Source: Vreelandella olivaria
GTDB lineage: Bacteria; Pseudomonadota; Gammaproteobacteria; Pseudomonadales; Halomonadaceae
Length of the DNA: 64,000 bases
Reading direction: 5' to 3'
Assembly: GCA_004295565.1 (NCBI GenBank)
Contig: AP019416.1
Location: forward strand, 4,712,001-4,776,000
Positions 29,489 to 39,113 of the stretch are shown here, one piece after another. Under the pieces are notes generated by a model that worked only from the letters and a program-made list of their open reading frames with translations, had not been told where the DNA came from and ran no database searches. Position 1 is the first letter of the stretch, and each line of letters begins with the position of its first letter. Made by a program: the position numbers and the translations under genes.

Positions 29489-30262
29489 GCCAACCGGTAT
29501 TGATCTGCCGCCCCGGCGAGCGCGGTGAAGCGCTCGCCGCTGCGCTTCGCGAACGGGGCGAGCGTTGAATCACTCAACGTGATGCAACTCGAAGCCTTGC
29601 CAGAAAATCCCGACATGCGACAAATCTGGCTGGATATAGATCAGTACCATAAGATAATCGTCATCAGCCCCTTTGCGGCGGTATGTTTAAGCGAAGCGCT
29701 GGATCGCTACTGGCCACAACTGCCGATGGGTATTGACTACTACAGCGTTGGCAGCGCCACCGCGGCGACGCTTTATGATCAGTTGGGTGTACGCGTACAT
29801 GTGCCATCGGCCAGTGCAGGCGAAGATACCAGCGAAGCACTGCTGGCGCTTGCCTCACTGCAGCGGTTAGCCCACCAGCGTGTTCTGCTGGTGGCCGGCG
29901 AAGGTGGCCGTTCACTGCTCGCGGAATCGCTTGCCAAGCGAGGGGCAAAGGTGACTCGCGTGGCGGTGTATCGCCGCACCTATCACCCTCTTGCGCCCGC
30001 TCTGCAAACGCGTCTTTCTTCAGGTAATTACCGGGCGTTGATCGTCACCAGCAGCGAACTGCTGGAACATCTGGCAAAATGGTGTAATCAGGCGGCCTTG
30101 AACCAACCGCTAATCGTTTCCAGTCGCCGTTTGGCTACACTGGCTGGCATACTGGGTTTTCGTGACCTCAAGGTGGCGTCCGGAGCTACGCCAGCTGCAT
30201 TGATAGCGGCGTTGGAGACCTGCGACCCACAGGGTGCCGATGTCGATCAAGGAACTTACTAA
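29485..30262 (+). CDS. hemD: Uroporphyrinogen-III synthase, one frame break
   Basis: Cyclises hydroxymethylbilane to uroporphyrinogen III; about 259 residues. The start ATG overlaps the hemC stop. N-terminal [19 protein letters not shown] is followed by an indel near 29565, after which the family continues ([84 protein letters not shown]). HemD is poorly conserved; the identification rests on these blocks plus the invariant position between hemC and hemX. Confidence 0.9.
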
Positions 30263-30275
30263 GGGCTAGCGACAC

Positions 30276-31763
30276 ATGAGCAAACAAGTAAACGATCAGG
30301 ACGATGTACAACCGACGTCCGCCGATGCCTCCCCAGGCGTCCCTAAAGCGACCGACAAAGCAGCTTCCACGACCGACGCGACTGAGCCCAGCACGCCGAC
30401 CACACCGCCGAGCTCAACAACACCTGCTCAGAGTGGTGCTAAAAACAGTCGGTCGCGGCGGCGTGGAAAGGGCTCTGCGAGCTCAACCGCTGCTAGCAGC
30501 ACCACGGCGAAACCAGCGGAGACCACGACGTCCAGCAGCGCGGCCTCACCGTCACCGAGTGCAGCGCAACAAAGCCCTTCTTCTTCATCGTCAAGTGCTA
30601 CATCTTCAAGTACTGCCTCGTCCAAGCCGACCGGCGACAAACCGTCGACGGGCACCACGCCGCCCACCGGCCACAAAGGCAGCGGCAGCAGCAGCAGCGG
30701 CCAGAACGGTGGAGGCAAAAGCGGTGGTGGTAAAAGTGGCGGCCTCGCGATTGCCCTGGTGATTATCCTGGCGATTGCCTTGGCGTTTATCGCCTGGCAA
30801 GGCTGGCAACGCCTGGAGAGTCAGCAGCAGCGCCTTGACGAAGTAGCACAACAGGCTGAAGGGAGCGCTTCACAACAAGCGGTTAGCGATTTGGAATCAC
30901 GCCTGGACAGCGGTGAAGCCGAGCGCGATGAAGCACTGCAGAGCGCGCTAAGCGATCTACGTAGCGAATTTGACAGCTACCGCAGCAATGTCGATGAGAC
31001 CCTCGGCCAAGTGCTGGATCAGCTCTCTCAAGAGCAGGACACCGACGAGCGCGAGTGGCTGCATGCCGAAGCAGCCTATCTGCTGCGCCTGGCCAATCAG
31101 CGCCTGCAGTTAGAGGGCGATGTTGATGGCGCCGCTGCCCTGCTGCGTACGGCCGATGCACGCCTGGTCGACGCCGATAACCCGGCGCTGACACCCGTTC
31201 GCGAAGCGATTGCCAATGAGCTAGCTGCCCTGGACGCCGTGCCCCAGGTTGACCGCACCGGTCTCTATTTAGCGCTCAATGCGCAGCAGGAGCGCATTTC
31301 CAGCCTGCGCCTCTCCCAGGAGATCGAAGAGCAGGCAGTCACCTCCAGCATCGAAGAGCCGCCGACCGGCACTTTCCAGCGCCAGCTGGCGCGCTTTGGT
31401 GAAGAGCTTAAAGACCTGGTGGTGGTTCGCCATCACGATGAAGCCCTGGAAGCGCTGATTACCCCAGAGCAAGAGTCTTACCTGCGTCAAAGCCTGCGTT
31501 TAGTGCTTGAGCAGACCCAGCTGGCCCTGCTCAACGAAGAGAAAGAGCTTTACGACGCGAGTATCGACAAAGCCCTACAGCTTTTGAACGACTACTACGA
31601 CACCACTCGCGAAGAGACGCAAAGCGTTATTACCCGCCTTGAAGAACTTAAGCAAGCCGAGGTAAAACCCGAGCTGCCCGATATCAGCGGTTCACAGCAG
31701 GCCCTTGCTCGTTTTATCGACAATCGCTATGAGACGCGTGGCCAAAGCGGAGGTGATTCATGA
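30276..31763 (+). CDS. hemX: HemX-like membrane protein with long Ser/Thr/Pro-rich N-terminus
   Basis: 495-residue inner-membrane protein of the HemX family, often annotated as uroporphyrin-III methyltransferase but without a methyltransferase domain; its exact role in heme synthesis is unsettled. The first about 155 residues are extremely low in complexity (Ser, Thr, Pro, Ala, Lys, Gly) and should be disordered and cytoplasmic. One transmembrane helix follows (LAIALVIILAIALAFIAWQG), then coiled coil (LESQQQRLDEVAQQAEG) and a periplasmic helical domain with LHAEAAYLLRLANQRLQLEGD, the family signature. The hemY start overlaps its stop by four bases. Confidence 0.88.
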   Translation: MSKQVNDQDDVQPTSADASPGVPKATDKAASTTDATEPSTPTTPPSSTTPAQSGAKNSRSRRRGKGSASSTAASSTTAKPAETTTSSSAASPSPSAAQQSPSSSSSSATSSSTASSKPTGDKPSTGTTPPTGHKGSGSSSSGQNGGGKSGGGKSGGLAIALVIILAIALAFIAWQGWQRLESQQQRLDEVAQQAEGSASQQAVSDLESRLDSGEAERDEALQSALSDLRSEFDSYRSNVDETLGQVLDQLSQEQDTDEREWLHAEAAYLLRLANQRLQLEGDVDGAAALLRTADARLVDADNPALTPVREAIANELAALDAVPQVDRTGLYLALNAQQERISSLRLSQEIEEQAVTSSIEEPPTGTFQRQLARFGEELKDLVVVRHHDEALEALITPEQESYLRQSLRLVLEQTQLALLNEEKELYDASIDKALQLLNDYYDTTREETQSVITRLEELKQAEVKPELPDISGSQQALARFIDNRYETRGQSGGDS

Positions 31764-33035
31764 GAAAGCTTGTTCTCCTCATTGTCGCAGGCCTCGCCGT
31801 CGGGGCGCTGTTTGGGCACCTAATGATGTCGGTGCCCGGCTATTGGCTGATCCGCGTGGGTGACTCCTCCATCCAAACCTCCTTCTGGTTTGGGCTGGTG
31901 CTGCTGTTTGCCGCCTTTATCGTCCTACACTTCGTGCTGCGCCTGCTCAGCGGCATTATTCGACCCATGGGGCGTTTTCGCAGTTGGAACAGTCGCGCCC
32001 GTAACCGCCGGGCCATGCAGCGCACCGTGCGTGGCCTGGTAGCACTGACCGAAGGGCGCTGGAAAAAAGCCGAAAAAACCCTGGTTAACGCCGCCGATGA
32101 CTCCAGCACACCGCTGGTCAACTATCTATCCGCCGCGCTGGCGGCCCATTACCAGGGCCACCACGTGAAATCCCAGGAGCACCTGAATCAGGCGCAGCTC
32201 ACCACCGACGGTGCCGATACCGCCGTTGGCCTGATGCAAGCGCAAATGATGATTGAGCGCCAGCAGCCGGAAGAAGCGCTGGCGATTCTTAATCGCCTGG
32301 ATAAGAAGCTCTCCAACCATCCCCAGGTGCTCAAGCTACTCAAGCAAGTGCATTTAAGCGTCAACGATTGGGAAGGTTTACGGCGTTTGATTCCACGCCT
32401 GGCGGCGCAGAAGCTGATTACTCAGCAAGAGCGTGAGCAGTTGGAGTTTAAGGCCTACCGTGAGCTGATCGTGTTTGAAGCCCAAAATCCCACCAATATT
32501 GAGCGGGTGCGCGGCCTGTGGGCGGATATGCCGGACTACCTGCGCGGCAATACCGAGCTGATCGTGCTTTACAGCGAAGCGCTGATTCAAGCCAACGAAG
32601 AGCCGATTGCCGAGCGCTTGCTCAACCACTCCCTGGATCACCATTGGGACGCGCGTTTGGTGAAACGTTACGGCCTGCTGAACGTGGACGCTGCTCGCCA
32701 ACTCGTTAAAGCCGAAAAATGGCTGCAGGAGCGCCCTAACGACCCAGAGCTGCTGCTCGCCTGCGGCCGTCTCTCCCTGCGCATCGGCCAGTGGCAAAAG
32801 GCACTAGAGTATTTTGAAGCCAGCCAGCGTCAGCGCCCCAATGGCGAAGTGTGCAGAGCTTGCGCGCCTCTATGCCAGCATGGGCGAGCATAATAAGAGT
32901 CAGCTCTACTACCGTCACAGTGTCGAAATGCTGGCTAAATCGCTGCCATCGCTACCTCAACCCAGCGATGCCAACGACAGCAAAAAGCCCGACAGTAAGC
33001 AAAAAGAGAGCAAAACCATTAAAAAAAGCGCGTAG
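31760..33035 (+). CDS. hemY: HemY-like TPR protein of the heme operon, one frame break
   Basis: Proteobacterial HemY (not the protoporphyrinogen oxidase of the same name), about 425 residues. Two N-terminal transmembrane helices (LVLLIVAGLAVGALFGHLM and FWFGLVLLFAAFIVLHFVL) are followed by a TPR-rich soluble region (RGLVALTEGRWKKAEKTL, LLACGRLSLRIGQWQKALEYFEAS). One indel near 32850 separates the last TPR; corrected, it reads ELARLYASMGEHNKSQLYYRHS and ends with a Lys/Ser-rich tail. It closes the hem operon and is followed by a terminator hairpin. The role, probably assisting late heme synthesis, is from family knowledge. Confidence 0.9.
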
Positions 33036-33057
33036 CGGCGCTGCTGGTATAACGTTC

Positions 33058-33084
33058 AAGGGCGCCTTCATAAGCGCCCTTTTA
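33058..33084 (+). terminator. Terminator after the hem operon
   Basis: AAGGGCGC at 33058-33065 pairs with GCGCCCTT at 33074-33081, with a short T stretch after it. It lies 22 bp after the hemY stop, in the gap before the convergent mscL gene. Confidence 0.7.
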
Positions 33085-33089
33085 GTGGC

Positions 33090-33604
33090 TCAAGGCTTGG
33101 CAGGCGGCATTTGCGGTGGCGCAGTGATAGCTTCAGCCTCCGCTGGCTGATCCAGCATTGCCGTGCAGTGACCACAGCGGGTGGCTTTGATCGGCACTAC
33201 CATTAAGCAGTACGGGCACGGCTGCTCCGTAGGACTCGCAGGCGCTACCGCCTCTTCACGCTTTAAACGGTTGATGGTGCGCACCAATAAGAAGACCACG
33301 AAGGCGACGATCATAAAGCTGACCACCGCATTGATAAAAAGCCCGAGGTTTAGCGTTACCGCCCCTGCCGCCTGGGCATCCGCCAGCGTCGCATAAGGGC
33401 CGCCCACCGCCCCTTGGCGTAACACCACAAACAGGTTGGAAAAATCCACACCCCCACCAGCAAGCCAATCAGCGGATTCATCACATCCGCCACCAGGCTC
33501 TGCACAATCAGCGTAAACGCCCCACCGATAATGATCCCCACCGCCATATCGACGACGTTGCCTTTTACCGCAAACTCACGGAATTCCTGGAAGAATTTTG
33601 CCAT
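33090..33604 (-). CDS. mscL: Large-conductance mechanosensitive channel with C-terminal zinc-ribbon-like tail, one frame break
   Basis: Pentameric channel that releases solutes on hypoosmotic shock. The ATG at 33604 gives [30 protein letters not shown], the diagnostic MscL N-terminus with TM1, followed by [12 protein letters not shown]. After a break in the C run 33451-33455, TM2 appears ([28 protein letters not shown]). About 171 residues, versus 136 in E. coli: the additional C-terminus contains [18 protein letters not shown], two CxxC knuckles like a zinc ribbon, and then a Pro/Ala tail. Relevant to a halophile facing salinity drops. It converges with the hem operon. Confidence 0.93.
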
Positions 33605-34022
33605 GTTCAAACGTCCTAACGTTTTTTAGCTACCAATTAGAGTTTCATTAGCCAATGAAAAGCATGGGCGATGATGTATTTGGCGGCAAGTGATTTCCTT
33701 TCGGTTCGATACTAGACATTATAAAGCGCTGAAGCCTCTTCCTCGTGCCACTATGTGTCAGCGACTGGCCACAAGACGAGTCGTTGCTGAAAGCTCAGCG
33801 AATAGGCGTACACGGCTGCTCTATCCCTCTTGTTACTATCTTGCATTACTAAAAACCTTAGACGCATTTAGCTTTCAAGCGCATAAATACTGGTAGCGTT
33901 ATAGCGCCTCACCTAGCTAACTGAGCAGATTGCCCTGTTGCTTGAGCAATGCAGCCTGATGGGAAGCCACCGAAGGTAAATGCCACCATTAGTTAAGGAT
34001 TTATTCATATTTTGGAGTTCTT
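33605..34022. other. Divergent intergenic region between mscL and the LysR gene
   Basis: 418 bp. An open reading at 33690-33896 on the plus strand has no recognisable content. A GGAG ribosome site precedes the LysR ATG (TTGGAGTTCTT). I see no other element. Confidence 0.4.
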
Positions 34023-34925
34023 ATGGAATTACGCCACCTGAGGTACTTTTGCGTTGTCGCTGAAGAGCTTAATCTGACCTGTGCCGCTAAGCGCTTGCAT
34101 ATGTCGCAGCCACCACTTTCGCGCCAAATCAAACAATTAGAACAAGAGGTGGGGGCTGAACTGTTTGAGAGAAGCTCACGAGGCCTTCGCTTAACATCAT
34201 CGGGTATATTTTTTCAGCAGCGTGCTTTAGAAATTTTAGAGAAAGTCGACGTCACCATTGATACAACACGTCACATGGCACGAAGCAAGCGAACGCTATT
34301 TGGCATTGGCTTTGTCCCCTCTATCTTTTATGGGCAGATTCCAATGCTGGTTCGCGACTTGCGTCAAATTGAGAATGTAGAAATATCATTGACAGAGCTT
34401 ACGACCATACAGCAAATTCAGGCGCTTAAAGCAGGCCGTATCGATATGGGATTTGGACGTCTTCGCATTGATGATCCAGACGTAGAGCAAGAGATACTCT
34501 TCAATGAGCCATTTATTGCTGCTCTTCCTAGCGGCCACCCCTTAGAGGGCACGACGCCTACATGCGAAGAATTGGCACGCTATCCACTTATTCTTTTCCC
34601 CGCCAAACCACGCCCTAGCTTGGCAGATATGGTGCTGGGTATTTTCCGCCGACAAGGCTTAAAGGTTGAGGTCATACAGGAAGCAAACGAAGTTCAGACA
34701 GCACTTAGCCTCGTCGCCTCTGATATCGGTATTACGCTGGTACCTGAGGAGGTAAAGCGTGTACAGCGAGATGGTATTTCTTATGTAGCCTTGGCTGACA
34801 AGACCATCACCTCTCCTGTTGTCTGCAGCCGTCGCCGTGGTGAAAAACCATCTCTTCTCATGAATGAAGCGACCACCATTTTACACAAGCTTGTTGATGA
34901 TCGCTCCATGGGCCGCTACCCATAA
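34023..34925 (+). CDS. LysR-type regulator, CatR/BenM/CatM-like
   Basis: 300-residue transcription factor. N-terminal winged helix: MELRHLRYFCVVAEELNLTCAAKRLHMSQPPLSRQIKQLE, with the recognition helix at SQPPLSRQI. The C-terminal inducer domain contains GFVPSIFYGQIP and GFGRLRIDDPDV, features typical of the CatM/BenM/CatR subgroup that responds to cis,cis-muconate. It sits next to the catBCA cluster but points toward the 3' end of catA, so it is not divergent from catB as in many pseudomonads. Control of the catB promoter from this position is inference. Confidence 0.8.
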   Translation: MELRHLRYFCVVAEELNLTCAAKRLHMSQPPLSRQIKQLEQEVGAELFERSSRGLRLTSSGIFFQQRALEILEKVDVTIDTTRHMARSKRTLFGIGFVPSIFYGQIPMLVRDLRQIENVEISLTELTTIQQIQALKAGRIDMGFGRLRIDDPDVEQEILFNEPFIAALPSGHPLEGTTPTCEELARYPLILFPAKPRPSLADMVLGIFRRQGLKVEVIQEANEVQTALSLVASDIGITLVPEEVKRVQRDGISYVALADKTITSPVVCSRRRGEKPSLLMNEATTILHKLVDDRSMGRYP

Positions 34926-35034
34926 CCAATGATATTCAGAGGAAATTGGATCCTTTTGGGCTTGTCACCCCCCTTCCTAACGCGGCCCTTCTTTAATGCC
35001 TCTTCAAAGCACTTAAAGGAAACTAACGAGACTA

Positions 35035-36008
35035 TTAAACCTTCGCAGTACCCGCTAACTGGCTGGCAAGATCCTGCTCGTCTTCTTTGGCCCGTGGGCG
35101 GGCGTGGCGCACTGCAGCTCGGCGGCGTCGGTTGGAGCCAACTCCACGTCGAACACTACGTGGGAGAACGGGCCGTCCAGGTCGCGCTTGGCGATCTCAG
35201 CCGGGTCTTCAATGCGCTCGGCGGGCACGACGAGCTCTTCGCGGGTGGCAAAGGCGAAGTCGTCAAAGGTGTAGGGGTCACCCGCCAGATTGATCTGGGT
35301 GGTTAGGTGCTGGTGGCCTGGAGCGGAGACGAAGTAGTGTATATGCGCCGGACGTTCACCGTGGCGGCCCAGGGACTTGAGCACCACGTCGGTGGGAGCG
35401 CCTTCAGGTACGCCGTAGCCGGAGGGGATGATGCTACGCGCGGTGTAGCGGCCGTCGCTGTCCGCATAGATCGTGCGGCGCAGGTTGTACTCAGATTGCG
35501 AGGGGTCAAAGAAGGAGTAGCAGCCTTTAGAGTTGGCGTGCCAGATCTCGACCTTGGCACCGGCAATCGGCGTGCCGTTCACGTCGCGCACTTGGCCGGT
35601 CAACCACATGGTCTCGCCGTTGTTATCCTGGCCGTCGTCCAGGCGGGCAAAGCCTTCGTCTTCCGGGGCACCCGCCACGTAGAGCGGGCCTTCGATGGTG
35701 CGCGGTGTGCCGCCGGTACGCTTGGCTTCGGCATCGATTGCGTCCTGACGCATATCGAGGAAGTGGTCAAACCCTAGTCCTGGCGAGAGCAGCCCGAACT
35801 GGGTCTGGCTACCCAGGGCATTGAGCAGGTTAACGCCCGCCCAGTACTCTTCTTCAGTGACATCGAAGTCGTCGATCAGCTTGAACAGGTCGCTGACCAG
35901 TCGATGGACGATCTGCTTGGCGCGGTCATTGCCACCGGCTTTATCAAAGCCGGCCACGGTTTTGATGAAGTCTTGAACTTCGGGGGTATCGAATATTTTG
36001 ACGGTCAT
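35035..36008 (-). CDS. catA: Catechol 1,2-dioxygenase, one frame break
   Basis: Intradiol Fe(III) dioxygenase opening catechol to cis,cis-muconate; about 324 residues. Iron ligands are visible: Tyr in SKGCYSFFD, Tyr in PSGYGVPEGAP, and both histidines in RPAHIHYFVSAPGH. The N-terminal helical dimer domain (VQDFIKTVAGFDKAGGNDRAKQIVHRL) is typical. An indel near 35095 changes only the last about 20 residues: corrected, the protein ends QDLASQLAGTAKV at 35035. It is the last gene of catB-catC-catA, converging with the LysR gene. Confidence 0.96.
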
Positions 36009-36074
36009 GGTGAAACCCTCTGCTTGTTATAGGATGTTGTTTTATCAATAGGTACTGGCGTGTTAAGTAAATAA

Positions 36075-36365
36075 TTAGCTGTCGTCGTCGCGCACCGAAG
36101 AGGGGTGACGACACAGCGGTTTGACGCTGATCTCCATATAAGGGAAGAGCGGCAGATTGCTGACCAGCTCTTGCAGCTCAGCATTGTCCTCCACGTCGAA
36201 AATACTGACGTTCGAGTAGCTACCCGCTACCCGCCACAAGTGGCGCCATTTGCCCTGACGCTGTAGATCTTGGGAATACGTCTTTTCAGTCGCCTTGATC
36301 TGTGCCGCTTGCTCGGCGGGCATATCAGTCGGCAACTTAACGGTCATTTCTACTTGAAACAGCAT
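36075..36365 (-). CDS. catC: Muconolactone delta-isomerase
   Basis: 96-residue decameric isomerase converting muconolactone to 3-oxoadipate enol-lactone. The ATG at 36365 (MLFQVEMTVKLPTDMP) matches the family start; an upstream in-frame extension from 36398 is rejected because a GAGAGG site directly precedes 36365. The core has the conserved WRHLWRVAGSYSNVSIFDV and LPLFPYMEISVKPLCRHPSS, the latter near the C-terminus. It lies between catB and catA. Confidence 0.95.
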   Translation of the reverse strand: MLFQVEMTVKLPTDMPAEQAAQIKATEKTYSQDLQRQGKWRHLWRVAGSYSNVSIFDVEDNAELQELVSNLPLFPYMEISVKPLCRHPSSVRDDDS

Positions 36366-36423
36366 ACGTCTCTCCTCTTGTATCGCGGGCGAACGCAAAC
36401 GATGGCTCTATTTACCGTGGCGT

Positions 36424-37541
36424 TTATTTACGCGAGTAGTGAGTCAATTTACCTTCATCCAAGGTGACACCCAGCCCCGGCCCTTGCGGCAATTCCACTC
36501 AAACTCGGTGTAGTTGAGGGGCTCAACGACGATGTCGTCTTTCAGCAGCAGTGGGCCGAACATTTCCGTGCCCCAGGCCATTTCCGGCAACGTCGCCCAG
36601 GCGTGTAGAGAGGCAGCCGTGCCAATGGTGCCCTCTAGCAGTGTGCCTCCATATAGGCCAATTCCAGCCGCTTGGGCGACGTGGGCTAGTTCTAGTACCC
36701 CGTAAATACCGCCGGATTTAGCGATCTTCAGAGCAAAGGCACCATTGAAGCCGCCGCAGACGAGATCAAGTCCGTCACGGGCATCTTGCACTGCCTCATC
36801 GGCGAGCATTGGCACATTGAAGCGGTTAGCCAAGCGAACTAACCCGGCGTGTTCGCGGGCGTGGATGGGCTGCTCAATTAACTCAATGCCGGCATCCTGA
36901 AGCGCCTGAATACCGCGCACCGCAGTCGACTCATCCCAGGCCTGATTAACATCAACGCGCACACTGGCTCGATCACCCAGCGCTTCCTTGATCGCCGCCA
37001 CATGGCGCACGTCCTGATCCACCGGGTTAGCACCAATTTTTAACTTGAAGTCGCAGTGCCGACGCTGCTCTAAACGCAGCATGGCCTCATCAATATCTTT
37101 GGCGGTATCACCGCTGGCTAGCGTCCATAGCACAGGCAAGTGATCTTGGCGTGCGCCGCCCAGCAGCTCGGCGACGCTCAATCCCAAGCGTTTGCCCTGA
37201 GCATCCAACAGAGCCGTTTCTAATGCAGATTTGGCAATCATATTGCCGCGAGCATGGCGGTGAAGCCGAGCGCGCAACTGGTGAACGTTGTTGGAAGGCT
37301 GGCCGACCAGCAGGGGGGCTAGATAAGTATCAATATTGCGCTTAATGCTCTCCGGGCTTTCTGGACCGTAGGCCAGGCCGCCAATGGTGGTGCCTTCGCC
37401 AAGCCCTTCAATACCGTCAGAGTGGCGCATGCGCACGATCACCATGGTTTGGCAGGCCATGGTGGTCATGGAGAGTTTGTGAGGACGGATGGTCGGTAGG
37501 TCGACCAGCAGCGTCTCAATATGTTGGATGACGGTTGACAT
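36424..37541 (-). CDS. catB: Muconate cycloisomerase, one frame break
   Basis: Enolase-superfamily enzyme converting cis,cis-muconate to muconolactone, about 372 residues from the ATG at 37541. N-terminal capping domain (VDLPTIRPHKLSMTTM). Catalytic Lys pair in FKLKIGAN, metal ligands in VDVNQAW, IEQPIH and ADEAVQDA, and the second Lys in LKIAKSGGI. An indel near 36485 alters the last about 20 residues; corrected, the C-terminus reads GPGLGVTLDEGKL and stops at 36424. It is the first gene of catBCA; its promoter lies within 37542-37720. Confidence 0.95.
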
Positions 37542-37723
37542 GCAGGCTCCAGCGTCTGGCAATCGTTGACTAGGCTGCAGTTTGGTAGCATCTGATTTTA
37601 GAAACCAATATTGTTTAAGTGCCTTTCCATACCGTAAGGGTATTGCTAATTCAGCGTTAGTGTCGTTATGCCACTCTCATTTGTAGCTGCGGCTTAAATT
37701 AAGCCTTGAAAAATCAAACAACT

Positions 37724-37754
37724 AAAAAACGGTGCAGCGTAACGCTGCACCGTT
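37724..37754 (-). terminator. Intrinsic terminator between BKACE gene and catB
   Basis: AACGGTGCAGCG at 37728-37739 pairs perfectly with CGCTGCACCGTT at 37743-37754, followed on the minus strand by a run of six T. It lies about 300 bp after the BKACE stop and 180 bp before catB, so it separates the two transcription units. Confidence 0.8.
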
Positions 37755-37819
37755 AATAACCAGATAAGCATAAATATCATGAATAACGAACTGAGAAACG
37801 CCGTAGCGTTGCAGCCTTT

Positions 37820-37857
37820 AGCCCTAGCGGCAGCCATTTGCCAAGGCCGCTAGGGCT
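37820..37857. other. Second hairpin downstream of the BKACE gene
   Basis: AGCCCTAGCGGC at 37820-37831 pairs perfectly with GCCGCTAGGGCT at 37846-37857 (14-base loop). No T run follows. It may protect the 3' end of the BKACE transcript. The rest of 37858-38056 shows nothing recognisable. Confidence 0.5.
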
Positions 37858-38056
37858 CTCAATCGCATAGCGCTACAAAATACATTTACGACAAAAGGAT
37901 AATGCTGGCTACTTTATGGAAAATTACCAGTGACTACTGACATATCGCGAAGTAAGGGGCCCTCTTTTTCACCTTAAAGGCGACTGCACAGCAATTCGAT
38001 GATGATTGAGTATATTCCCTCACTCATCGGTGGGTAGTGGGTAGCAGCTAACATTC

Positions 38057-38886
38057 TCACGCATTTCTCAACCCAAGCATCTCACGGGCCTGCTGCCAGG
38101 TAGCTACCGGTCGCTCATACCTTTCGCATAGGTCGACGGTGCGCTCGACCAACGCCGCATTGGAGGGCGCCAGCGTATTACTGTCCAGACGAACGTTATC
38201 CTCAAGCCCGGTACGCGTATGACCGCCTGCAGCAATCGACCACTCGTTAAGCAGGTATTGATTGGCACCAATGCCAGCACCGCACCACTGCGCATCCGGC
38301 GCCAGCCGCTTGAGTGTCTCGATATAGAAATCAAACGTTGGCTTGTCCGCTGGCATCGAATTCTTAACGCCCATGACAAACTGCACATAAAGCGGTGCTT
38401 TCAGCTTTCCCTGCTTGGAAAGGTTCACTGCCTGGTGGATATGCGACAGATCAAACGCTTCGATCTCAGGCTTGACGCCGTACTTCTGCATCTCACCGGC
38501 AAGCCACTCCACCAGCTGCGGCGGATTCTCGTAAACGCGATTGGGGAAATTATTGGAGCCCACCGAGAGGCTCGCCATATCAGGCTTAAGCGGCAGCATC
38601 CCACCCCGGGCTTCTCCTGCCCCGGAACGCCCGCCGGTGGAGAGCTGAATAATCATGCCGGGGCAGTGCTTCTTAAGCCCTTCCATCAGGCGGCCAAACT
38701 TTTCTGGGTCAGAGGAGGGGGTTTGGTCATCGTTGCGCACATGACAGTGGGCGATGGTAGCCCTGCTTCGAACGCCGCCTGGGTGCTCTCAATCTGCTCT
38801 TCAACCGTAATCGGTACGGCAGGATTGTTCTCTTTGCGGGGCAGACTGCCGGTAATGGCGACACAGATAATACAGGGCTGGGACAT
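38057..38886 (-). CDS. Beta-keto acid cleavage enzyme (BKACE, DUF849), one frame break
   Basis: Zn-dependent TIM-barrel enzyme, about 276 residues, of the family that condenses a beta-keto acid with acetyl-CoA to give acetoacetate and a new CoA ester. N-terminus: MSQPCIICVAITGSLPRKENNPAVP. After correcting an indel near 38760 the metal motif reads ATIAHCHVRNDDQTPSSDP. Other blocks: IIQLSTGGRSGAG, MLPLKPDMASLSVGSNNFP, EIEAFDLSHI, FVMGVKNSMPA, GHTRTGLEDNVRL. The substrate is not readable: 3-oxoadipate is possible beside cat genes, and dehydrocarnitine or another 3-keto acid beside the downstream dehydrogenases. Possible operator repeats lie just upstream. Confidence 0.88.
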
Positions 38887-38897
38887 GGAAGCCTCTT

Positions 38898-38933
38898 TGT
38901 TCTTATTGCGAACATTATTTTGCATTACGAACA
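38898..38933. promoter_or_regulatory. Candidate operator upstream of the BKACE gene
   Basis: TGTTCTTATTGCGAACA at 38898-38914 is an interrupted palindrome (TGTTC/GAACA). The half-motif TTGCGAACA (38906-38914) recurs as TTACGAACA (38925-38933), 19 bp away. The repeats begin 12 bp before the start codon, so binding would block transcription or translation initiation. The nearby MarR-type protein is the obvious candidate ligand. Confidence 0.5.
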
Positions 38934-39113
38934 AAATAGGACAGATACTCCTAGGCGTCAAACTCTTGGTGGCGCAATCAGGGAAATACCACTGCAGGAA
39001 ATGGGCACTACCTATAATCCAATAACACCTTTTAGACCGGGTGCGGAAGTGTAAAAAAGCCCAAGCAAAAGCGTGGGCTGGAAGGTAGTGGGGCGAGAAA
39101 ACCTGAACGCTAA

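Noticed and set aside
30428-30851. Antisense and shifted open readings in the 5' part of hemX
   Set aside because: They result from the GC-rich repeated Ser/Thr/Pro codons; the hemX frame is supported by operon position and downstream family motifs.
33690-33896. 68-codon open reading between mscL and the LysR gene
   Set aside because: No ribosome site, no family features and biased composition unlike neighbouring genes.
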